Positions 8,974 to 18,452 are shown, counted from the first letter of the stretch. The stretch is 64,000 nt of DNA from an uncultured Bacteroidales bacterium (GCA_947303395.1 CAMYYD010000002.1:184938-248937), one strand, 5' to 3'. Numbers and translations are program-made. The notes: generated from the letters alone by a model not told the origin.

Positions 8974-10101
8974 TCAATTTATTGATTTATTGTAAACTCT
9001 CGCTCTTTTATGCAAAGTGTGCTCGAAACGTCCCCAGAGATTTCGGACTGTGGTGTTATTCTCCAACTCGCGTGTCGATTCGATGTATTTGATGCCGTTT
9101 TTAGTGATACCCTGCGCAAATTTGTCGAAAATCATAGCGTTGATGCCTTTGTTCTGATACTCGTCATCGATTGCGATAAGCAATAAGTCTATGGTGTCGT
9201 TTTTCTTCAATGCCTTTAAAATATGGATAAATCCGAATGGGAAAAGGTGCCCCTTTGCCTTCTGCATCGCCAGTGAGAGCGACGGCAGACCCACACCGAA
9301 AGCCACCACTTTCTCGGTTTTGTCGAGCACTATCGAGACAAAATCCACGTTGATATTGCTAAGAAACTGTTTTTTGAGATCGTCACACTGGCCTGGAGTA
9401 AGCTCAGAGAAATCGTGAAGTTTTGAGTATGCCGCGTTCATGCAGGCGAACACGCCATCGAGATAAGGGTCAACGTCGGAGCGCTTATGTAACACTGCCT
9501 GATGGAGTTCATTTTTCTCAGCCACCACCTCTGCAAAACGCGCGTAACGCTCAGGAATTACATCAGGTACAAGGATTCGGTACTCCACAAAATCGACTTC
9601 TTTTTTGTAACCCAACTGAAGAAGATGCTGTTCGTAATAAGGGGCATTGTATTTGCCGTAAGCCGTCGGAATCTGGTCGAAACCTTCTACAAGAATGCCT
9701 GCTGCGTCGAACTCGAGGAAGCCCGTAGGACCGCTCACCATGGTCATGTCTTTCTCTTTGGCATAACGCTTCACAGCGTTCATCAGCACCTTTGAAACCT
9801 CCTGATTATCAATGAAATCTATAAAACCAAACCGACAGATCTTCTCTCCTACTTTCTCATTGTAACGATGGTTGATAATGCCAGCCACTCGTCCTACTAT
9901 CTTGCCATTCTCGTTATATGCAAGCCAACATTTGCCTTCACACACCTCGAAAGCATGATTTTTCTTTGGATCGAGCGTGTCGCGGTCCATCGACTCAATC
10001 TGCGGCACGTAATAAGGGTTATCTTTGTATAACTCATTCGGGAAATGAACGAAATCCTTCAGCTCCTTCCTTGTCGCGACTTCTTTTAATGTGATATTCA
10101 T
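8974..10101 (-). CDS. GNAT-type N-acetyltransferase (YghO-like)
   Basis: A 375-aa cytoplasmic protein with a GNAT fold, similar to a Bacteroidota family related to E. coli YghO. The first half has KDNPYYVPQIESMDRDTLDPKKNH, GRVAGIINHRYNE and SGPTGFLEFDAAGILVEG; the second half has a typical acetyl-CoA-binding GNAT strand/helix, LLLIAIDDEYQNKGINAMIFD, with ESTRELENNTTVRNLWGRF near the end. The acceptor substrate is unknown. It stands alone, with a -7 box TATTTTTG at 10106-10113 (minus strand), only 5 bp before the ATG. This suggests a very short or leaderless transcript, or a different start. The family call is good; no specific role is supported. Confidence 0.7.
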   Translation of the reverse strand: MNITLKEVATRKELKDFVHFPNELYKDNPYYVPQIESMDRDTLDPKKNHAFEVCEGKCWLAYNENGKIVGRVAGIINHRYNEKVGEKICRFGFIDFIDNQEVSKVLMNAVKRYAKEKDMTMVSGPTGFLEFDAAGILVEGFDQIPTAYGKYNAPYYEQHLLQLGYKKEVDFVEYRILVPDVIPERYARFAEVVAEKNELHQAVLHKRSDVDPYLDGVFACMNAAYSKLHDFSELTPGQCDDLKKQFLSNINVDFVSIVLDKTEKVVAFGVGLPSLSLAMQKAKGHLFPFGFIHILKALKKNDTIDLLLIAIDDEYQNKGINAMIFDKFAQGITKNGIKYIESTRELENNTTVRNLWGRFEHTLHKRARVYNKSIN

Positions 10102-10137
10102 ACCACAAAAATATCACATTTTCTTTTATCTTTTACA

Positions 10138-11835
10138 TTATTTTTCAATAACAAATTTCAGGAATTTATCATGAATTTTCAGCAGATAAATGCCGTCTGG
10201 AAGATTGGAAACGTCAACTTTTTGAGTTTCAGATGATATTTTTCCTGATGAAATGGTTTCGCCAAGGATGTTGATGATGCGGTATTCCGATTGTAGAGAC
10301 GCGCCATGGCACGTCTTTACAAATAGGATTCCTTTGGAGGGATTAGGATAAATAACCAAATCTTCGTCATTTATTTCATCAATTCCATCGCCATTGACGG
10401 CATTTACGGCTGCCAGTGCGTCGATGCGACCTGAGCCGTAATCGTTGTTTTTATGTTCTGAAGCCGAAATGGCAGTACGTTCAAGTATTTCATCAATCTG
10501 AACTGGAGTCAGCTCTGGATTTTTCGACAGCATCAGAGCTATGGTTCCAGCCACGCATGGTGTCGCCATCGAAGTGCCATCCATCAAGGTGTAGCCTGTG
10601 TCACTATTGAAATCCAACGACTTGATATTCAAGCCAGGAGCGCACACATCAGGACGAATCAGCCCGATTTCGGTAGTACTTCCTGAAGTGTATGGATAAT
10701 CGTTATAAAGCGCCACATCTGTCCATGTCGACGGTCCTTCCGACGAAAAATATGTTATCTCATCATTGAAATCGACAGCGCCGACGCTTATCACACAGCT
10801 AGTACCGCCTGCGTTAACCATTTGGTCATCATGCAGATAAGGTGGAGGGCAATCGCCAGGAGAATATATATTATAAGGTACAGGTACCATCGACTGCATG
10901 TGGCGTATGTTACCAGCGCAGACAGATGCCACGATGCCAGCAGCAAGGGTGTTTTCGCATGCCTGACGGTACATTAACTTCACTCCCGATTCCGGATTAG
11001 GCCAGCCCAACGACATATTCAGCAAATCGGCGCCATGTTCCAAAGCAAACTGCATAGCCTCAACCAAAATCGTCCCATCGGACTGTGCACCTGAATTAAA
11101 AACCTTCAAAACCATAACTTTTGCTCCAGGCGCGACACCTGTCTGAGTGCCGGAAACGCCTGTGCCACAGATAGTTCCGGCGACATGTGTGCCGTGGCCG
11201 TTCTCGTCGGTAGGGTCGTTGTCATGACTTGCAAAATCATATCCGTGGTGAGGATATTCCGCTCCGCCGTCCCAAAAACGTCCCTGCAAATCGGCATGTG
11301 TGAGCCTCACCCCAGTATCGATGAGCCCTACCAGGACATCCTCGCCTGTGTAGCCAAGCTCCCACACCAGATGCGCATTCACCATAGTGACATTCTCTGC
11401 AATCTCACGACTGTTGCCACGTTCTGCAGGAATCGCAACGCTTTCATCCTCAGGCAATTGATATTCTTTAACATGATAGACAGCCAAGACATCGTCGCGT
11501 TGCGAAATCTTATCCAACAACAGCTCATCGGCATAACAACTCACTGAATTAACAATCCACAACGGCCTGATTTCTTCCACCAAACCATTGATTTCCATTT
11601 CATTGAGATAATTCAACAAATCAGCTTGCGACTCTTCCGCCTGACGTTTCAGGGAATTCACAACAAACAAACGGCGCTCAACCTTCGTTGAAAAAGCATC
11701 TGCCATACGGTTTAGCTCAGCAGCATCAGATTGCACCTTTAAAATAATGTTTATCTTGATTTTTCCTTCAGGGTTGGCTGAAAAACCTGTCAAACAAATA
11801 AAAATTGCGACTAACGTCAGAAAACATTTTTTCAT
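10138..11835 (-). CDS. Secreted subtilisin-like serine protease (S8) with T9SS sorting domain
   Basis: A 565-aa secreted endopeptidase. Order of parts: signal peptide (residues 1-20), an inhibitor-like propeptide (to about 155), S8 catalytic domain with Asp173 (GLIDTG), His214 (HGTHVAG) and Ser422 (GTSMATP), and a C-terminal type A T9SS domain beginning YPNPSKGILFV and ending YLLKIHDKFLKFVIEK. The sorting domain carries a palindromic insertion that adds VKTCHGASLQ (residues 506-515) between two predicted strands. A divergent promoter region separates it from the C10 protease genes. Export through the T9SS and cleavage by PorU (encoded about 22 kb away) is the expected route (family knowledge). 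Confidence 0.93.
   Translation of the reverse strand: MKKCFLTLVAIFICLTGFSANPEGKIKINIILKVQSDAAELNRMADAFSTKVERRLFVVNSLKRQAEESQADLLNYLNEMEINGLVEEIRPLWIVNSVSCYADELLLDKISQRDDVLAVYHVKEYQLPEDESVAIPAERGNSREIAENVTMVNAHLVWELGYTGEDVLVGLIDTGVRLTHADLQGRFWDGGAEYPHHGYDFASHDNDPTDENGHGTHVAGTICGTGVSGTQTGVAPGAKVMVLKVFNSGAQSDGTILVEAMQFALEHGADLLNMSLGWPNPESGVKLMYRQACENTLAAGIVASVCAGNIRHMQSMVPVPYNIYSPGDCPPPYLHDDQMVNAGGTSCVISVGAVDFNDEITYFSSEGPSTWTDVALYNDYPYTSGSTTEIGLIRPDVCAPGLNIKSLDFNSDTGYTLMDGTSMATPCVAGTIALMLSKNPELTPVQIDEILERTAISASEHKNNDYGSGRIDALAAVNAVNGDGIDEINDEDLVIYPNPSKGILFVKTCHGASLQSEYRIINILGETISSGKISSETQKVDVSNLPDGIYLLKIHDKFLKFVIEK
10293..10320. repeat. 28-bp palindromic element inside the S8 protease gene
   Basis: Palindrome with outer arms GTAGAGACG / CGTCTTTAC around a CCATGG centre. 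Its minus-strand sequence is identical over all 28 bp (30 bp with the flanking T and A) to the element at 43709-43736 inside anmK. In the protease frame it is read from codon GTA as VKTCHGASL, followed by Q. Confidence 0.92.
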
Positions 11836-11855
11836 GTTTAATCAATTTAATGGTG

Positions 11856-11883
11856 CAAAGATACGAAAAAATATTTACCTTTG
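11856..11883. promoter_or_regulatory. Back-to-back promoters for the S8 protease and the first C10 protease
   Basis: TATCTTTG on the minus strand (11856-11863) serves the S8 gene, and TACCTTTG on the plus strand (11876-11883) serves the C10 gene. Both match TAnnTTTG. The two boxes are 12 bp apart, so each -33 region overlaps the other promoter and the two genes may compete for polymerase. Confidence 0.65.
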
Positions 11884-11925
11884 CAAACTAAAACAAATGA
11901 ATATTAACAATTTAACACAAATAAA

Positions 11926-13947
11926 ATGAAAAAAACTCTATTAATCATTGCAATTTTTGCTTTAACCATTGGCAAAATGTTTGCAGGTCCTGTTGACGCG
12001 CAACGTGCCCAGCAGATAGGAAATCGTTTTTTGAGCACAAAAGCACTCAAGAGCGATATACAGCTCAACCTCGTTTACACCTCAGCAACACGCGATGCCG
12101 TTGATTATTACGCATTTAACGTTGACGGTGGCTACGGATTCGTCATCGTGGCAGGCGACGACCGCGTGAAACCGATTCTTGCTTATTCAACAAGCGGCAC
12201 ATTCAACCCGAGCGACATCGCCGATGGTTTTGAATTCACACTGAATAGCTTCAGCCATGAGATTCAATACATTAGAGAACACAACATAGCAGCTACCGAC
12301 GACATCACAGCCGAGTGGCAATCGGTAGCCGAGACAGGCTATATTAATAAGGAGAGAAAGAGTCGCGCAGTTGTAGGTCCACTCTGCCCTACCATCTGGA
12401 ATCAGAACTGGCCTTACAACAGCCAGTGCCCTGAAGACGAAGAAGGCAGCGGAGGCCGTGTTTATGCCGGTTGCGTTGCCACAGCTATGGGTCAGGTGAT
12501 GAAATTCTGGAACTGGCCGGCACAAGGAACAGGTTCGCACACATATAATCCAAGCGGCTATGCTCAGCAAACCGCCAACTTCGGCGAGACAGAATACCAT
12601 TTTGAACTCATGCCTAACGACCTCGACTCGTTAAGCACCGAGGAGGATTATTTCTACATCGCACAATTCCTGCACCATTGCGGCATCTCAGTTGATATGC
12701 AGTACAGCGGTCACGGCAGCGGCGCCTACTCACAAGATGTGGTAACCGCATTAAACAACTATTTCAAATATTCTTGTGATGATATGGAGACACTCAGCTT
12801 CTGGGGATTCAATTTCTACACCATCGAACAATGGACTCAGATGCTTAAAGACGGTGGTCTTGATGAAGGAATGCCTTTGTATTATAGCGGTTCCGACGAC
12901 AACGGAGCTGGCGGTCACGCTTTCGTGTGCGACGGCTACGACGAGAACGACTATTTCCACTTCAACTGGGGCTGGAGCGGCCGCGACGACGCATGGTGCC
13001 CTATCGGTGCACTCAACACCACAAAATATGCCTTCAACGACTCGAACGGATTCATCGGACACATTCAGCCACAGGGCGACGATTATTATCAACGTCCTGA
13101 AAACATCACCGATTTTGAAGTGATTGAGAATGAAGACATGACAAGTGTCAGCATCACATGGACTAACCCTGAAAACAACCTCAATGGCGAGCCACTGGGT
13201 GATTTCAACGTTTATGTCTATCGCAATGGAAACATCATTTTCCAGACAGAAGGTGTCAAAGGCGACAGAATGGATATCAATGACTTAGATCTCGAAGAAG
13301 GTCTTTACCAATATTCAATTATTGCAGAGAATGAATACGGTTTCAGCCGCAAAGCATACGCAACAATTCTTGTGGGCGACAAATGCGATATCACCTTCGA
13401 ACTCACCGATGAGGGAGGCGACGGCTGGAAAGGCGCTTGCATCAGCGTAACAGACGAGAAAGGACAGCGCATTGCTAAAGTGACGATGGAGGAAGGTTCG
13501 GCACAGACCATTGTGATGCCACTCTTGAAGGGCGATCTCAACTTCATCTGGAACCACGGCTGGTATCACACCTCAGAACAATACGACACCGACTATGAGT
13601 GCGCTTTCGTCATCAAGAACGCTGACGATGAGATTCTTTTCACCTCAGGCGAGCACAGCGACGGCGTCTTCCTGACATACAACAACGACTGCGAGAACGT
13701 ATCTGTTGAAGAAGTCAGCGTTAGCAATATCCGCCTCTACCCTAACCCGACTAACGGAGTTATCAATATTGAAGGAAACGGCGCAATGAACATCAGCGTT
13801 ATGAACGTGCTCGGCCAGAAAGTAATGGAAATGAGCGTCACTGACAACGCCACCCTTGATTTGAGCGGCTTCGGAGCAGGAATATATATGATACGAATTG
13901 AGACAGCGAATGGTACAATGACAGAAAAAGTGAACATCAGAAGATAA
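11926..13947 (+). CDS. Secreted C10 (streptopain-like) cysteine protease with T9SS domain, copy 1
   Basis: A 673-aa secreted cysteine endopeptidase. A signal peptide (to about residue 21) is followed by a Spi-type propeptide with GPVDAQRAQQIGNRFL, then the C10 catalytic domain with Cys183 (YAGCVATAMGQVMKFW) and His331 (GGHAFVCDGYDENDYFHFNWGWSG). A fibronectin-like segment (ENITDFEVIENEDMTSVSITWTNP) and a further beta domain (CDITFELTDEGGDGWKGACIS) follow. The protein ends with a type A T9SS domain (LYPNPTNGVINIEG ... GIYMIRIETANGTMTEKVNIRR). It is immediately followed by a strongly similar paralogue, so the pair arose by tandem duplication. Length exceeds the streptococcal enzyme because of the extra C-terminal domains. 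Confidence 0.94.
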   Translation: MKKTLLIIAIFALTIGKMFAGPVDAQRAQQIGNRFLSTKALKSDIQLNLVYTSATRDAVDYYAFNVDGGYGFVIVAGDDRVKPILAYSTSGTFNPSDIADGFEFTLNSFSHEIQYIREHNIAATDDITAEWQSVAETGYINKERKSRAVVGPLCPTIWNQNWPYNSQCPEDEEGSGGRVYAGCVATAMGQVMKFWNWPAQGTGSHTYNPSGYAQQTANFGETEYHFELMPNDLDSLSTEEDYFYIAQFLHHCGISVDMQYSGHGSGAYSQDVVTALNNYFKYSCDDMETLSFWGFNFYTIEQWTQMLKDGGLDEGMPLYYSGSDDNGAGGHAFVCDGYDENDYFHFNWGWSGRDDAWCPIGALNTTKYAFNDSNGFIGHIQPQGDDYYQRPENITDFEVIENEDMTSVSITWTNPENNLNGEPLGDFNVYVYRNGNIIFQTEGVKGDRMDINDLDLEEGLYQYSIIAENEYGFSRKAYATILVGDKCDITFELTDEGGDGWKGACISVTDEKGQRIAKVTMEEGSAQTIVMPLLKGDLNFIWNHGWYHTSEQYDTDYECAFVIKNADDEILFTSGEHSDGVFLTYNNDCENVSVEEVSVSNIRLYPNPTNGVINIEGNGAMNISVMNVLGQKVMEMSVTDNATLDLSGFGAGIYMIRIETANGTMTEKVNIRR

Positions 13948-13967
13948 CAATTAGCATTATTTATAAA

Positions 13968-14003
13968 AACTTGAAGCCACAGCTGTGGCTTCAAGTTTTT
14001 TTT
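13968..14003 (+). terminator. Strong terminator after C10 copy 1
   Basis: A perfect 15-bp stem (AACTTGAAGCCACAG with CTGTGGCTTCAAGTT, no loop bases unpaired in the DNA palindrome) is followed by eight T. It is 20 bp after the stop codon and directly abuts the next promoter. Confidence 0.9.
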
Positions 14004-14004
14004 A

Positions 14005-14012
14005 TATCTTTG
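14005..14012 (+). promoter_or_regulatory. Promoter -7 box of C10 copy 2
   Basis: TATCTTTG directly after the terminator T-run. The -33 position lies inside the terminator stem and matches only weakly, so the second copy may be expressed differently from the first. Confidence 0.6.
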
Positions 14013-14046
14013 CAGCCTTAACCATAATTAACTTAATTCAAATAAA

Positions 14047-16074
14047 ATGAAAAAAATTCTATTATTCATTGCTATTTTGGCCTTTTCTATGGGTCAATTG
14101 TTTGCAGGTCCTGTCGACGCACAGCGCGCTCAGCAGATAGGAAACCGTTTTTTGAGGGCTAAAGCACTCAAGAGCGACATCCAGCTTAACCTTGCTTATA
14201 CCTCAGCGACACGTGACGCCGTTGATTATTATGTATTTAACGCACCGAACAACAATGGTTTTGTAATCATCGCCGGCGACGACCGCGTGAAGCCTATCTT
14301 GGCATATTCCACCACAGGAAACTTCGATGCTAACAGTGTTTCGGATGGTTTCAGCTTTACGCTCAACAGTTTTTGTGAAGAAATTCAATACGTTAGAGAG
14401 CATAACATTGAAGCTACAGCCGATATCGTTGCAGAATGGGAATCAGTGTCGAAAAATGGTATAATTAATCAAGGTAGGGGCAATCGCGCTGTTGTAGGTC
14501 CACTCCTTCAAACAACATGGCACCAGAACTTCCCATACAACAGCCAATGTCCTGAAGATCCTGATGGCAATGGCGGTTACGTTTATGCCGGATGCGTCGC
14601 CACAGCAATGGGACAGGTGATGAAATTCTGGGACTACCCGGCACAGGGAGAAGGTTCGTATTCTTATTATCCTGGTGGTTATCCGCAACAAACTGCCAAC
14701 TTTGGTGAGACTGAGTATCATTTTGAATTGATGCCTAACGACCTCGACTCGCTGAGCACCGAGGAAGATTATTTTTATATTGCGCAACTCCTGCATCATT
14801 GCGGCATTGCGGTGGAAATGATATACGGTCCCGACGGCAGCGGTGCTTATTCTGGCGACGTGCCTCCAGCGTTACGCACCTATTTCGGATATTCTTGCGA
14901 TGACCACATCACCAACTATGGCGGTGGCTGGTGGGGCCCTGGCTACTCCAATGAGGAATGGACACAGATGCTGAAAGACGGTGGTCTCGACGAAGGTATA
15001 CCTTTATATTATAGCGGTCAGGACGACGGTGGTGCCGGTGGTCACGCCTTCGTGTGCGACGGCTACGACGAGAACGACTATTTCCATTTCAACTGGGGAT
15101 GGAGCGGCAAAGACGATGCATGGTGCCCAGTCGGAGCACTCAACACCACAAAATACGCTTTCAACTCAATGAATGGCTTCACGGGACATATCATCCCAGA
15201 CTCACCGGAATATATGAATCGTCCTGAAAACATCACCGATTTCGAAGTGGTTGAAAATGAAGACATGACAAGTGTGACAATCAACTGGACTAACCCAGAA
15301 AACAACCTCAACGGCGAGCCTCTTACAAGCTTTATAGTCAATGTTTATCGCAACGGAGAGCTTATCTTTACTACAGAAGGTTCTAAAGGTCAAAGGATGG
15401 ATTTCGTCGATGAAAATCTCGAAGAAGGACTTTACCAATATTCTATTATTGCTGAAAACGAATTCGGTTTCAACCGCAAAGCATACGCTCAGATTCTCGT
15501 TGGCGACAAATGCGACATAACTTTCGAGCTCACCGATGATGGCGGCGACGGCTGGAAAGGCGCCTGCATCAGCGTGACAACTGAAGACGGACAGCGTATT
15601 GGTGCTGTCACCATGACAGAAGGCTCGGCCCAAACAGTGGTGATGCCGCTTTTGAAGGGCAATCTCAACTTCATTTGGAACCACGGCTGGTATCACACCT
15701 CAGAGCAATACGACACCGACTATGAGTGCCATTTCATCATCAAGAACGCTAACGACGAAGTTCTTTACACCTCAGGCGAGCACAGCGATGGTGTTTTCCT
15801 GACATACAACAACGACTGCGAACACACCAATGTTACAGAAATCAGTGCCAGCAACGCCAGCCTCTACCCTAACCCGACAAACGGAATTCTCAACATTGAA
15901 GGAAACGGCGAGATGACCATCAGCGTGATGAACGTTTTAGGTCAGAAAGTTCTTGAGACAACTGCAACCGACAATACAACCATTGATTTGAGCGGTTTTG
16001 GAGAAGGAATTTACATGATTAGAGTTGAGACTGCAAATGGCCTGACAACACAGAAAGTAAACGTAAGGAGATAA
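14047..16074 (+). CDS. Secreted C10 (streptopain-like) cysteine protease with T9SS domain, copy 2
   Basis: A 675-aa paralogue of the preceding gene with the same layout: signal peptide, Spi propeptide (GPVDAQRAQQIGNRFLRAKAL), C10 domain with Cys183 (YAGCVATAMGQVMKFW) and His333 (GGHAFVCDGYDENDYFHFNWGWSG), ENITDFEVVENEDMTSVTINWTNP segment, and a C-terminal T9SS domain. Both catalytic residues are kept, so it should be active. The most divergent part lies between Cys and His (a YGGGWWGPGYSNEEW insertion versus FWGFNFYTIEQW in copy 1), a region likely to shape the substrate cleft. It ends 24 bp before a palindromic element that separates it from the convergent hydrogenase operon. Confidence 0.94.
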   Translation: MKKILLFIAILAFSMGQLFAGPVDAQRAQQIGNRFLRAKALKSDIQLNLAYTSATRDAVDYYVFNAPNNNGFVIIAGDDRVKPILAYSTTGNFDANSVSDGFSFTLNSFCEEIQYVREHNIEATADIVAEWESVSKNGIINQGRGNRAVVGPLLQTTWHQNFPYNSQCPEDPDGNGGYVYAGCVATAMGQVMKFWDYPAQGEGSYSYYPGGYPQQTANFGETEYHFELMPNDLDSLSTEEDYFYIAQLLHHCGIAVEMIYGPDGSGAYSGDVPPALRTYFGYSCDDHITNYGGGWWGPGYSNEEWTQMLKDGGLDEGIPLYYSGQDDGGAGGHAFVCDGYDENDYFHFNWGWSGKDDAWCPVGALNTTKYAFNSMNGFTGHIIPDSPEYMNRPENITDFEVVENEDMTSVTINWTNPENNLNGEPLTSFIVNVYRNGELIFTTEGSKGQRMDFVDENLEEGLYQYSIIAENEFGFNRKAYAQILVGDKCDITFELTDDGGDGWKGACISVTTEDGQRIGAVTMTEGSAQTVVMPLLKGNLNFIWNHGWYHTSEQYDTDYECHFIIKNANDEVLYTSGEHSDGVFLTYNNDCEHTNVTEISASNASLYPNPTNGILNIEGNGEMTISVMNVLGQKVLETTATDNTTIDLSGFGEGIYMIRVETANGLTTQKVNVRR

Positions 16075-16098
16075 AAGATATTAGATAACAGATAAAAG

Positions 16099-16129
16099 AA
16101 TAGAGACGCCACATTGTGACGTCTCTATT
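16099..16129. repeat. Palindromic element (GAGACG family) between convergent genes
   Basis: AATAGAGACG at 16099-16108 pairs with CGTCTCTATT at 16120-16129 around an 11-nt centre. It lies between the C10 copy 2 stop and the hydC stop, where the hairpin with its flanking A/T runs could terminate both transcripts. Confidence 0.8.
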
Positions 16130-16151
16130 TATATTAATAAGGTATTCCCTA

Positions 16152-16631
16152 TTAATCGTTGTACTCAGCCAAAACTTCTTTGACTTTGTCAGGTGTCAAA
16201 CGGCCGTAGACCTTGTCACCAATCATAGCGACTGGAGCAAGACCGCAGGCGCCCACGCAACGGAGGCAGTTCAATGAGAACTTTCCGTCAGGTGTTGTGC
16301 CACCGACTTCAACGCCGAGCTGACGTTTCAACTCATCCAAAACCTTCTCAGCACCACGCACGTAGCAGGCTGTACCCAAGCAAACTGAAATCGGGTGCTT
16401 GCCCTTTGGAGTCATGGTGAAGAACGAATAGAATGAAACGATACCGTAAACTCTTGATACAGGGATGTTTAACTCCTTAGCGACAAGTTCCTGAACTTCT
16501 GCTGAGAGGTAGCCGTACTCACCCTGAACCTTGTGAAGCACGTTGATAACTTCACCACCATCATTACGGAATGATTTGCAAACATTCTTAATGAATTTGA
16601 TTTTATCTTCTGATAATTTAATAACTGCCAT
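16152..16631 (-). CDS. hydC: Bifurcating [FeFe] hydrogenase subunit HydC (NuoE-like, thioredoxin-type 2Fe-2S)
   Basis: A 159-aa small subunit of the electron-bifurcating hydrogenase, passing electrons between the NADH-binding subunit and the catalytic subunit. The N-terminal helical part (DKIKFIKNVCKSFRNDGGEVINVLHKVQGEYGYLS) and the thioredoxin-like 2Fe-2S domain with Cys motifs CLGTACYVRG and CLRCVGACGLAP are those of NuoE/HndA. The ATG at 16631 (MAVIKLSED) is chosen; an upstream TTG at 16640 would add only three residues. It is the last gene of the four-gene operon and ends before the palindrome shared with the C10 gene. Confidence 0.93.
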   Translation of the reverse strand: MAVIKLSEDKIKFIKNVCKSFRNDGGEVINVLHKVQGEYGYLSAEVQELVAKELNIPVSRVYGIVSFYSFFTMTPKGKHPISVCLGTACYVRGAEKVLDELKRQLGVEVGGTTPDGKFSLNCLRCVGACGLAPVAMIGDKVYGRLTPDKVKEVLAEYND

Positions 16632-16658
16632 AATATTCAATTTTTAATTTTCCAACAA

Positions 16659-18446
16659 TTATTTTTCGCTAATCTCAACATGTTCTGACTTGTCGAAATA
16701 GTGTGTATGCAGCAGTTCATGTGACTTGTGGCCGCATGGTTCACCAAAGTACTCAGCGTAGATCTTCTTGATTGAAGGATTCTCGTGTGACTTACGGATC
16801 GGTTTGCCGAGGTCTTCACGATAGATAGCCTCTGTACGTTTCTTGATGATTTCACTGTTGCCATGGTGATATGGCTGACCAGCTCCACCGACGCAACCGC
16901 CTGGGCAAGCCATGACTTCGATAGCGTGGAACTGCTCTTTGCCTTCGCGTACTCTCTCGAGGAGCTTGCGTGCATTTGCCAGACCGTGAGCGATACCGAT
17001 GTGGATTGGGGTGCCTGCGAAGTCAACCCAAGCGTCACGGATACCGTCCATACCACGGAGTTCTGTAAAGTCGATCTTTGGCAACGGTTTGCCGGTGAAT
17101 ACCTCGTATGCTGTACGGACAGCAGCCTCGATAACACCACCTGTTGCACCGAAGATGACAGCAGCACCTGTTGACTCGCCGAGCGGATCATCGTAATCCT
17201 CTGATGGCATGTCCTTAAGGTCGAGGTTGAACTGCTTGATCAAGCGAGCCAACTCACGTGTTGAAAGGACGTAGTCGATATCCGGGTTACCGTCTTTGTA
17301 GAACTCTTTACGTTTGCTTTCGTATTTCTTTGCCAAGCAAGGCATGATAGAAACAACGACGAGGTCTTCTCTCTTGATGCCCATCTTATCGGCCCAGTAG
17401 TTCTTAGCGACAGCGCCGAACATCTGCATAGGTGACTTAGCTGTTGAAGGAACGTCGAGCATATCCGGGAAGTTGTGCTCGAAGAAGTTGACCCAACCTG
17501 GGCAGCATGATGTCAAGATAGGGAGACGCACTGATTTGTCGCCTGCCATGAACTTCTTGATTCTGCCGAGGAGCTCTGTACCTTCTTCCATGATGGTCAA
17601 GTCAGCGGTGAAGTCTGTATCGAACACATAGTCGAAGCCGAGGCGGCGCAATGCTGCTGCCATCTGGCCTGTGACGATGGTACCTGCCGGCATGCCGAAC
17701 TCTTCGCCGAGAGCGACACGTGTTGCAGGAGCTGTGTTGACGATGACGGTCTTCTTAGGATTGTTGATGGCTGCCATGACTGCGCGTGTGTCGTCAACCT
17801 CGCTGAAAGCGCCGACTGGGCACACCTGGACGCACTGACCGCACATGACGCATGGTGAATCCATGAGGTCCTGCTCGAAAGCTGGAGCGACGACGGCCTG
17901 GAAGCCACGGTTCACAGCTGACAAAGCACCGACTGTCTGGATGTTGTTACATACGTTCTCGCAGCGGCGGCACATGATACATTTGTCGATGTCGCGGACG
18001 ATTGAAGGTGACATATCCTTGCGGTATGTCGACTGCTCACCCTTGAATGGGATGTCACGGATACCGAGGTTCTGAGCGAGCTTCTGGAGTTCGCACTGAC
18101 CTGACTTGGCGCATGTCAAGCAGTCTGTCGGGTGGTCTGAAAGAATCAACTCAACGACTGTGCGGCGTGCGTTGATGACGCGTGCGCTGTGTGTGAGAAC
18201 TTCCATACCTTCGACGCAGTCTGTAGCGCAAGCTGGAGCAAGGTTACGACGTGGTTTGCCGTTGAAATCTTTTGTGATCTCGACAACGCAAACACGGCAT
18301 CCACCTGGTTTGTTCTCAAAGTTCATTCCTGCCAACTCGAAATAGCAGAGGGTAGGAATATGAATACCGGCCTGACGGGCAGCTTTCAAAATTGTTGTGC
18401 CTTCTGCGACCTGAATCTGTTTGTTATCAATTGTTACATTAATCAT
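16659..18446 (-). CDS. hydA: Bifurcating [FeFe] hydrogenase catalytic subunit HydA (HndD-like)
   Basis: A 595-aa catalytic subunit that evolves or takes up H2. In order: N-terminal 2Fe-2S ferredoxin domain (Cys34, 50, 53, 77), His/Cys 4Fe-4S cluster (HPTDCLTCAKSGQC, 105-118), two 4Fe-4S clusters (CIMCRRCENVC and CVMCGQCVQVCP, 156-210), and the H-cluster domain with all three signatures: TSCCPGW (312-318), MPC (368-370) and MACPGGCVGGAGQP (512-525). The C-terminus carries a small-subunit extension (KRTEAIYRED...). With HydB and HydC it would couple NADH and reduced ferredoxin oxidation to H2 formation. It has a strong AGGAGGAG ribosome-binding site 6 nt before the ATG, unusual for this phylum. 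Confidence 0.96.
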   Translation of the reverse strand: MINVTIDNKQIQVAEGTTILKAARQAGIHIPTLCYFELAGMNFENKPGGCRVCVVEITKDFNGKPRRNLAPACATDCVEGMEVLTHSARVINARRTVVELILSDHPTDCLTCAKSGQCELQKLAQNLGIRDIPFKGEQSTYRKDMSPSIVRDIDKCIMCRRCENVCNNIQTVGALSAVNRGFQAVVAPAFEQDLMDSPCVMCGQCVQVCPVGAFSEVDDTRAVMAAINNPKKTVIVNTAPATRVALGEEFGMPAGTIVTGQMAAALRRLGFDYVFDTDFTADLTIMEEGTELLGRIKKFMAGDKSVRLPILTSCCPGWVNFFEHNFPDMLDVPSTAKSPMQMFGAVAKNYWADKMGIKREDLVVVSIMPCLAKKYESKRKEFYKDGNPDIDYVLSTRELARLIKQFNLDLKDMPSEDYDDPLGESTGAAVIFGATGGVIEAAVRTAYEVFTGKPLPKIDFTELRGMDGIRDAWVDFAGTPIHIGIAHGLANARKLLERVREGKEQFHAIEVMACPGGCVGGAGQPYHHGNSEIIKKRTEAIYREDLGKPIRKSHENPSIKKIYAEYFGEPCGHKSHELLHTHYFDKSEHVEISEK

Positions 18447-18452
18447 ATCTTT

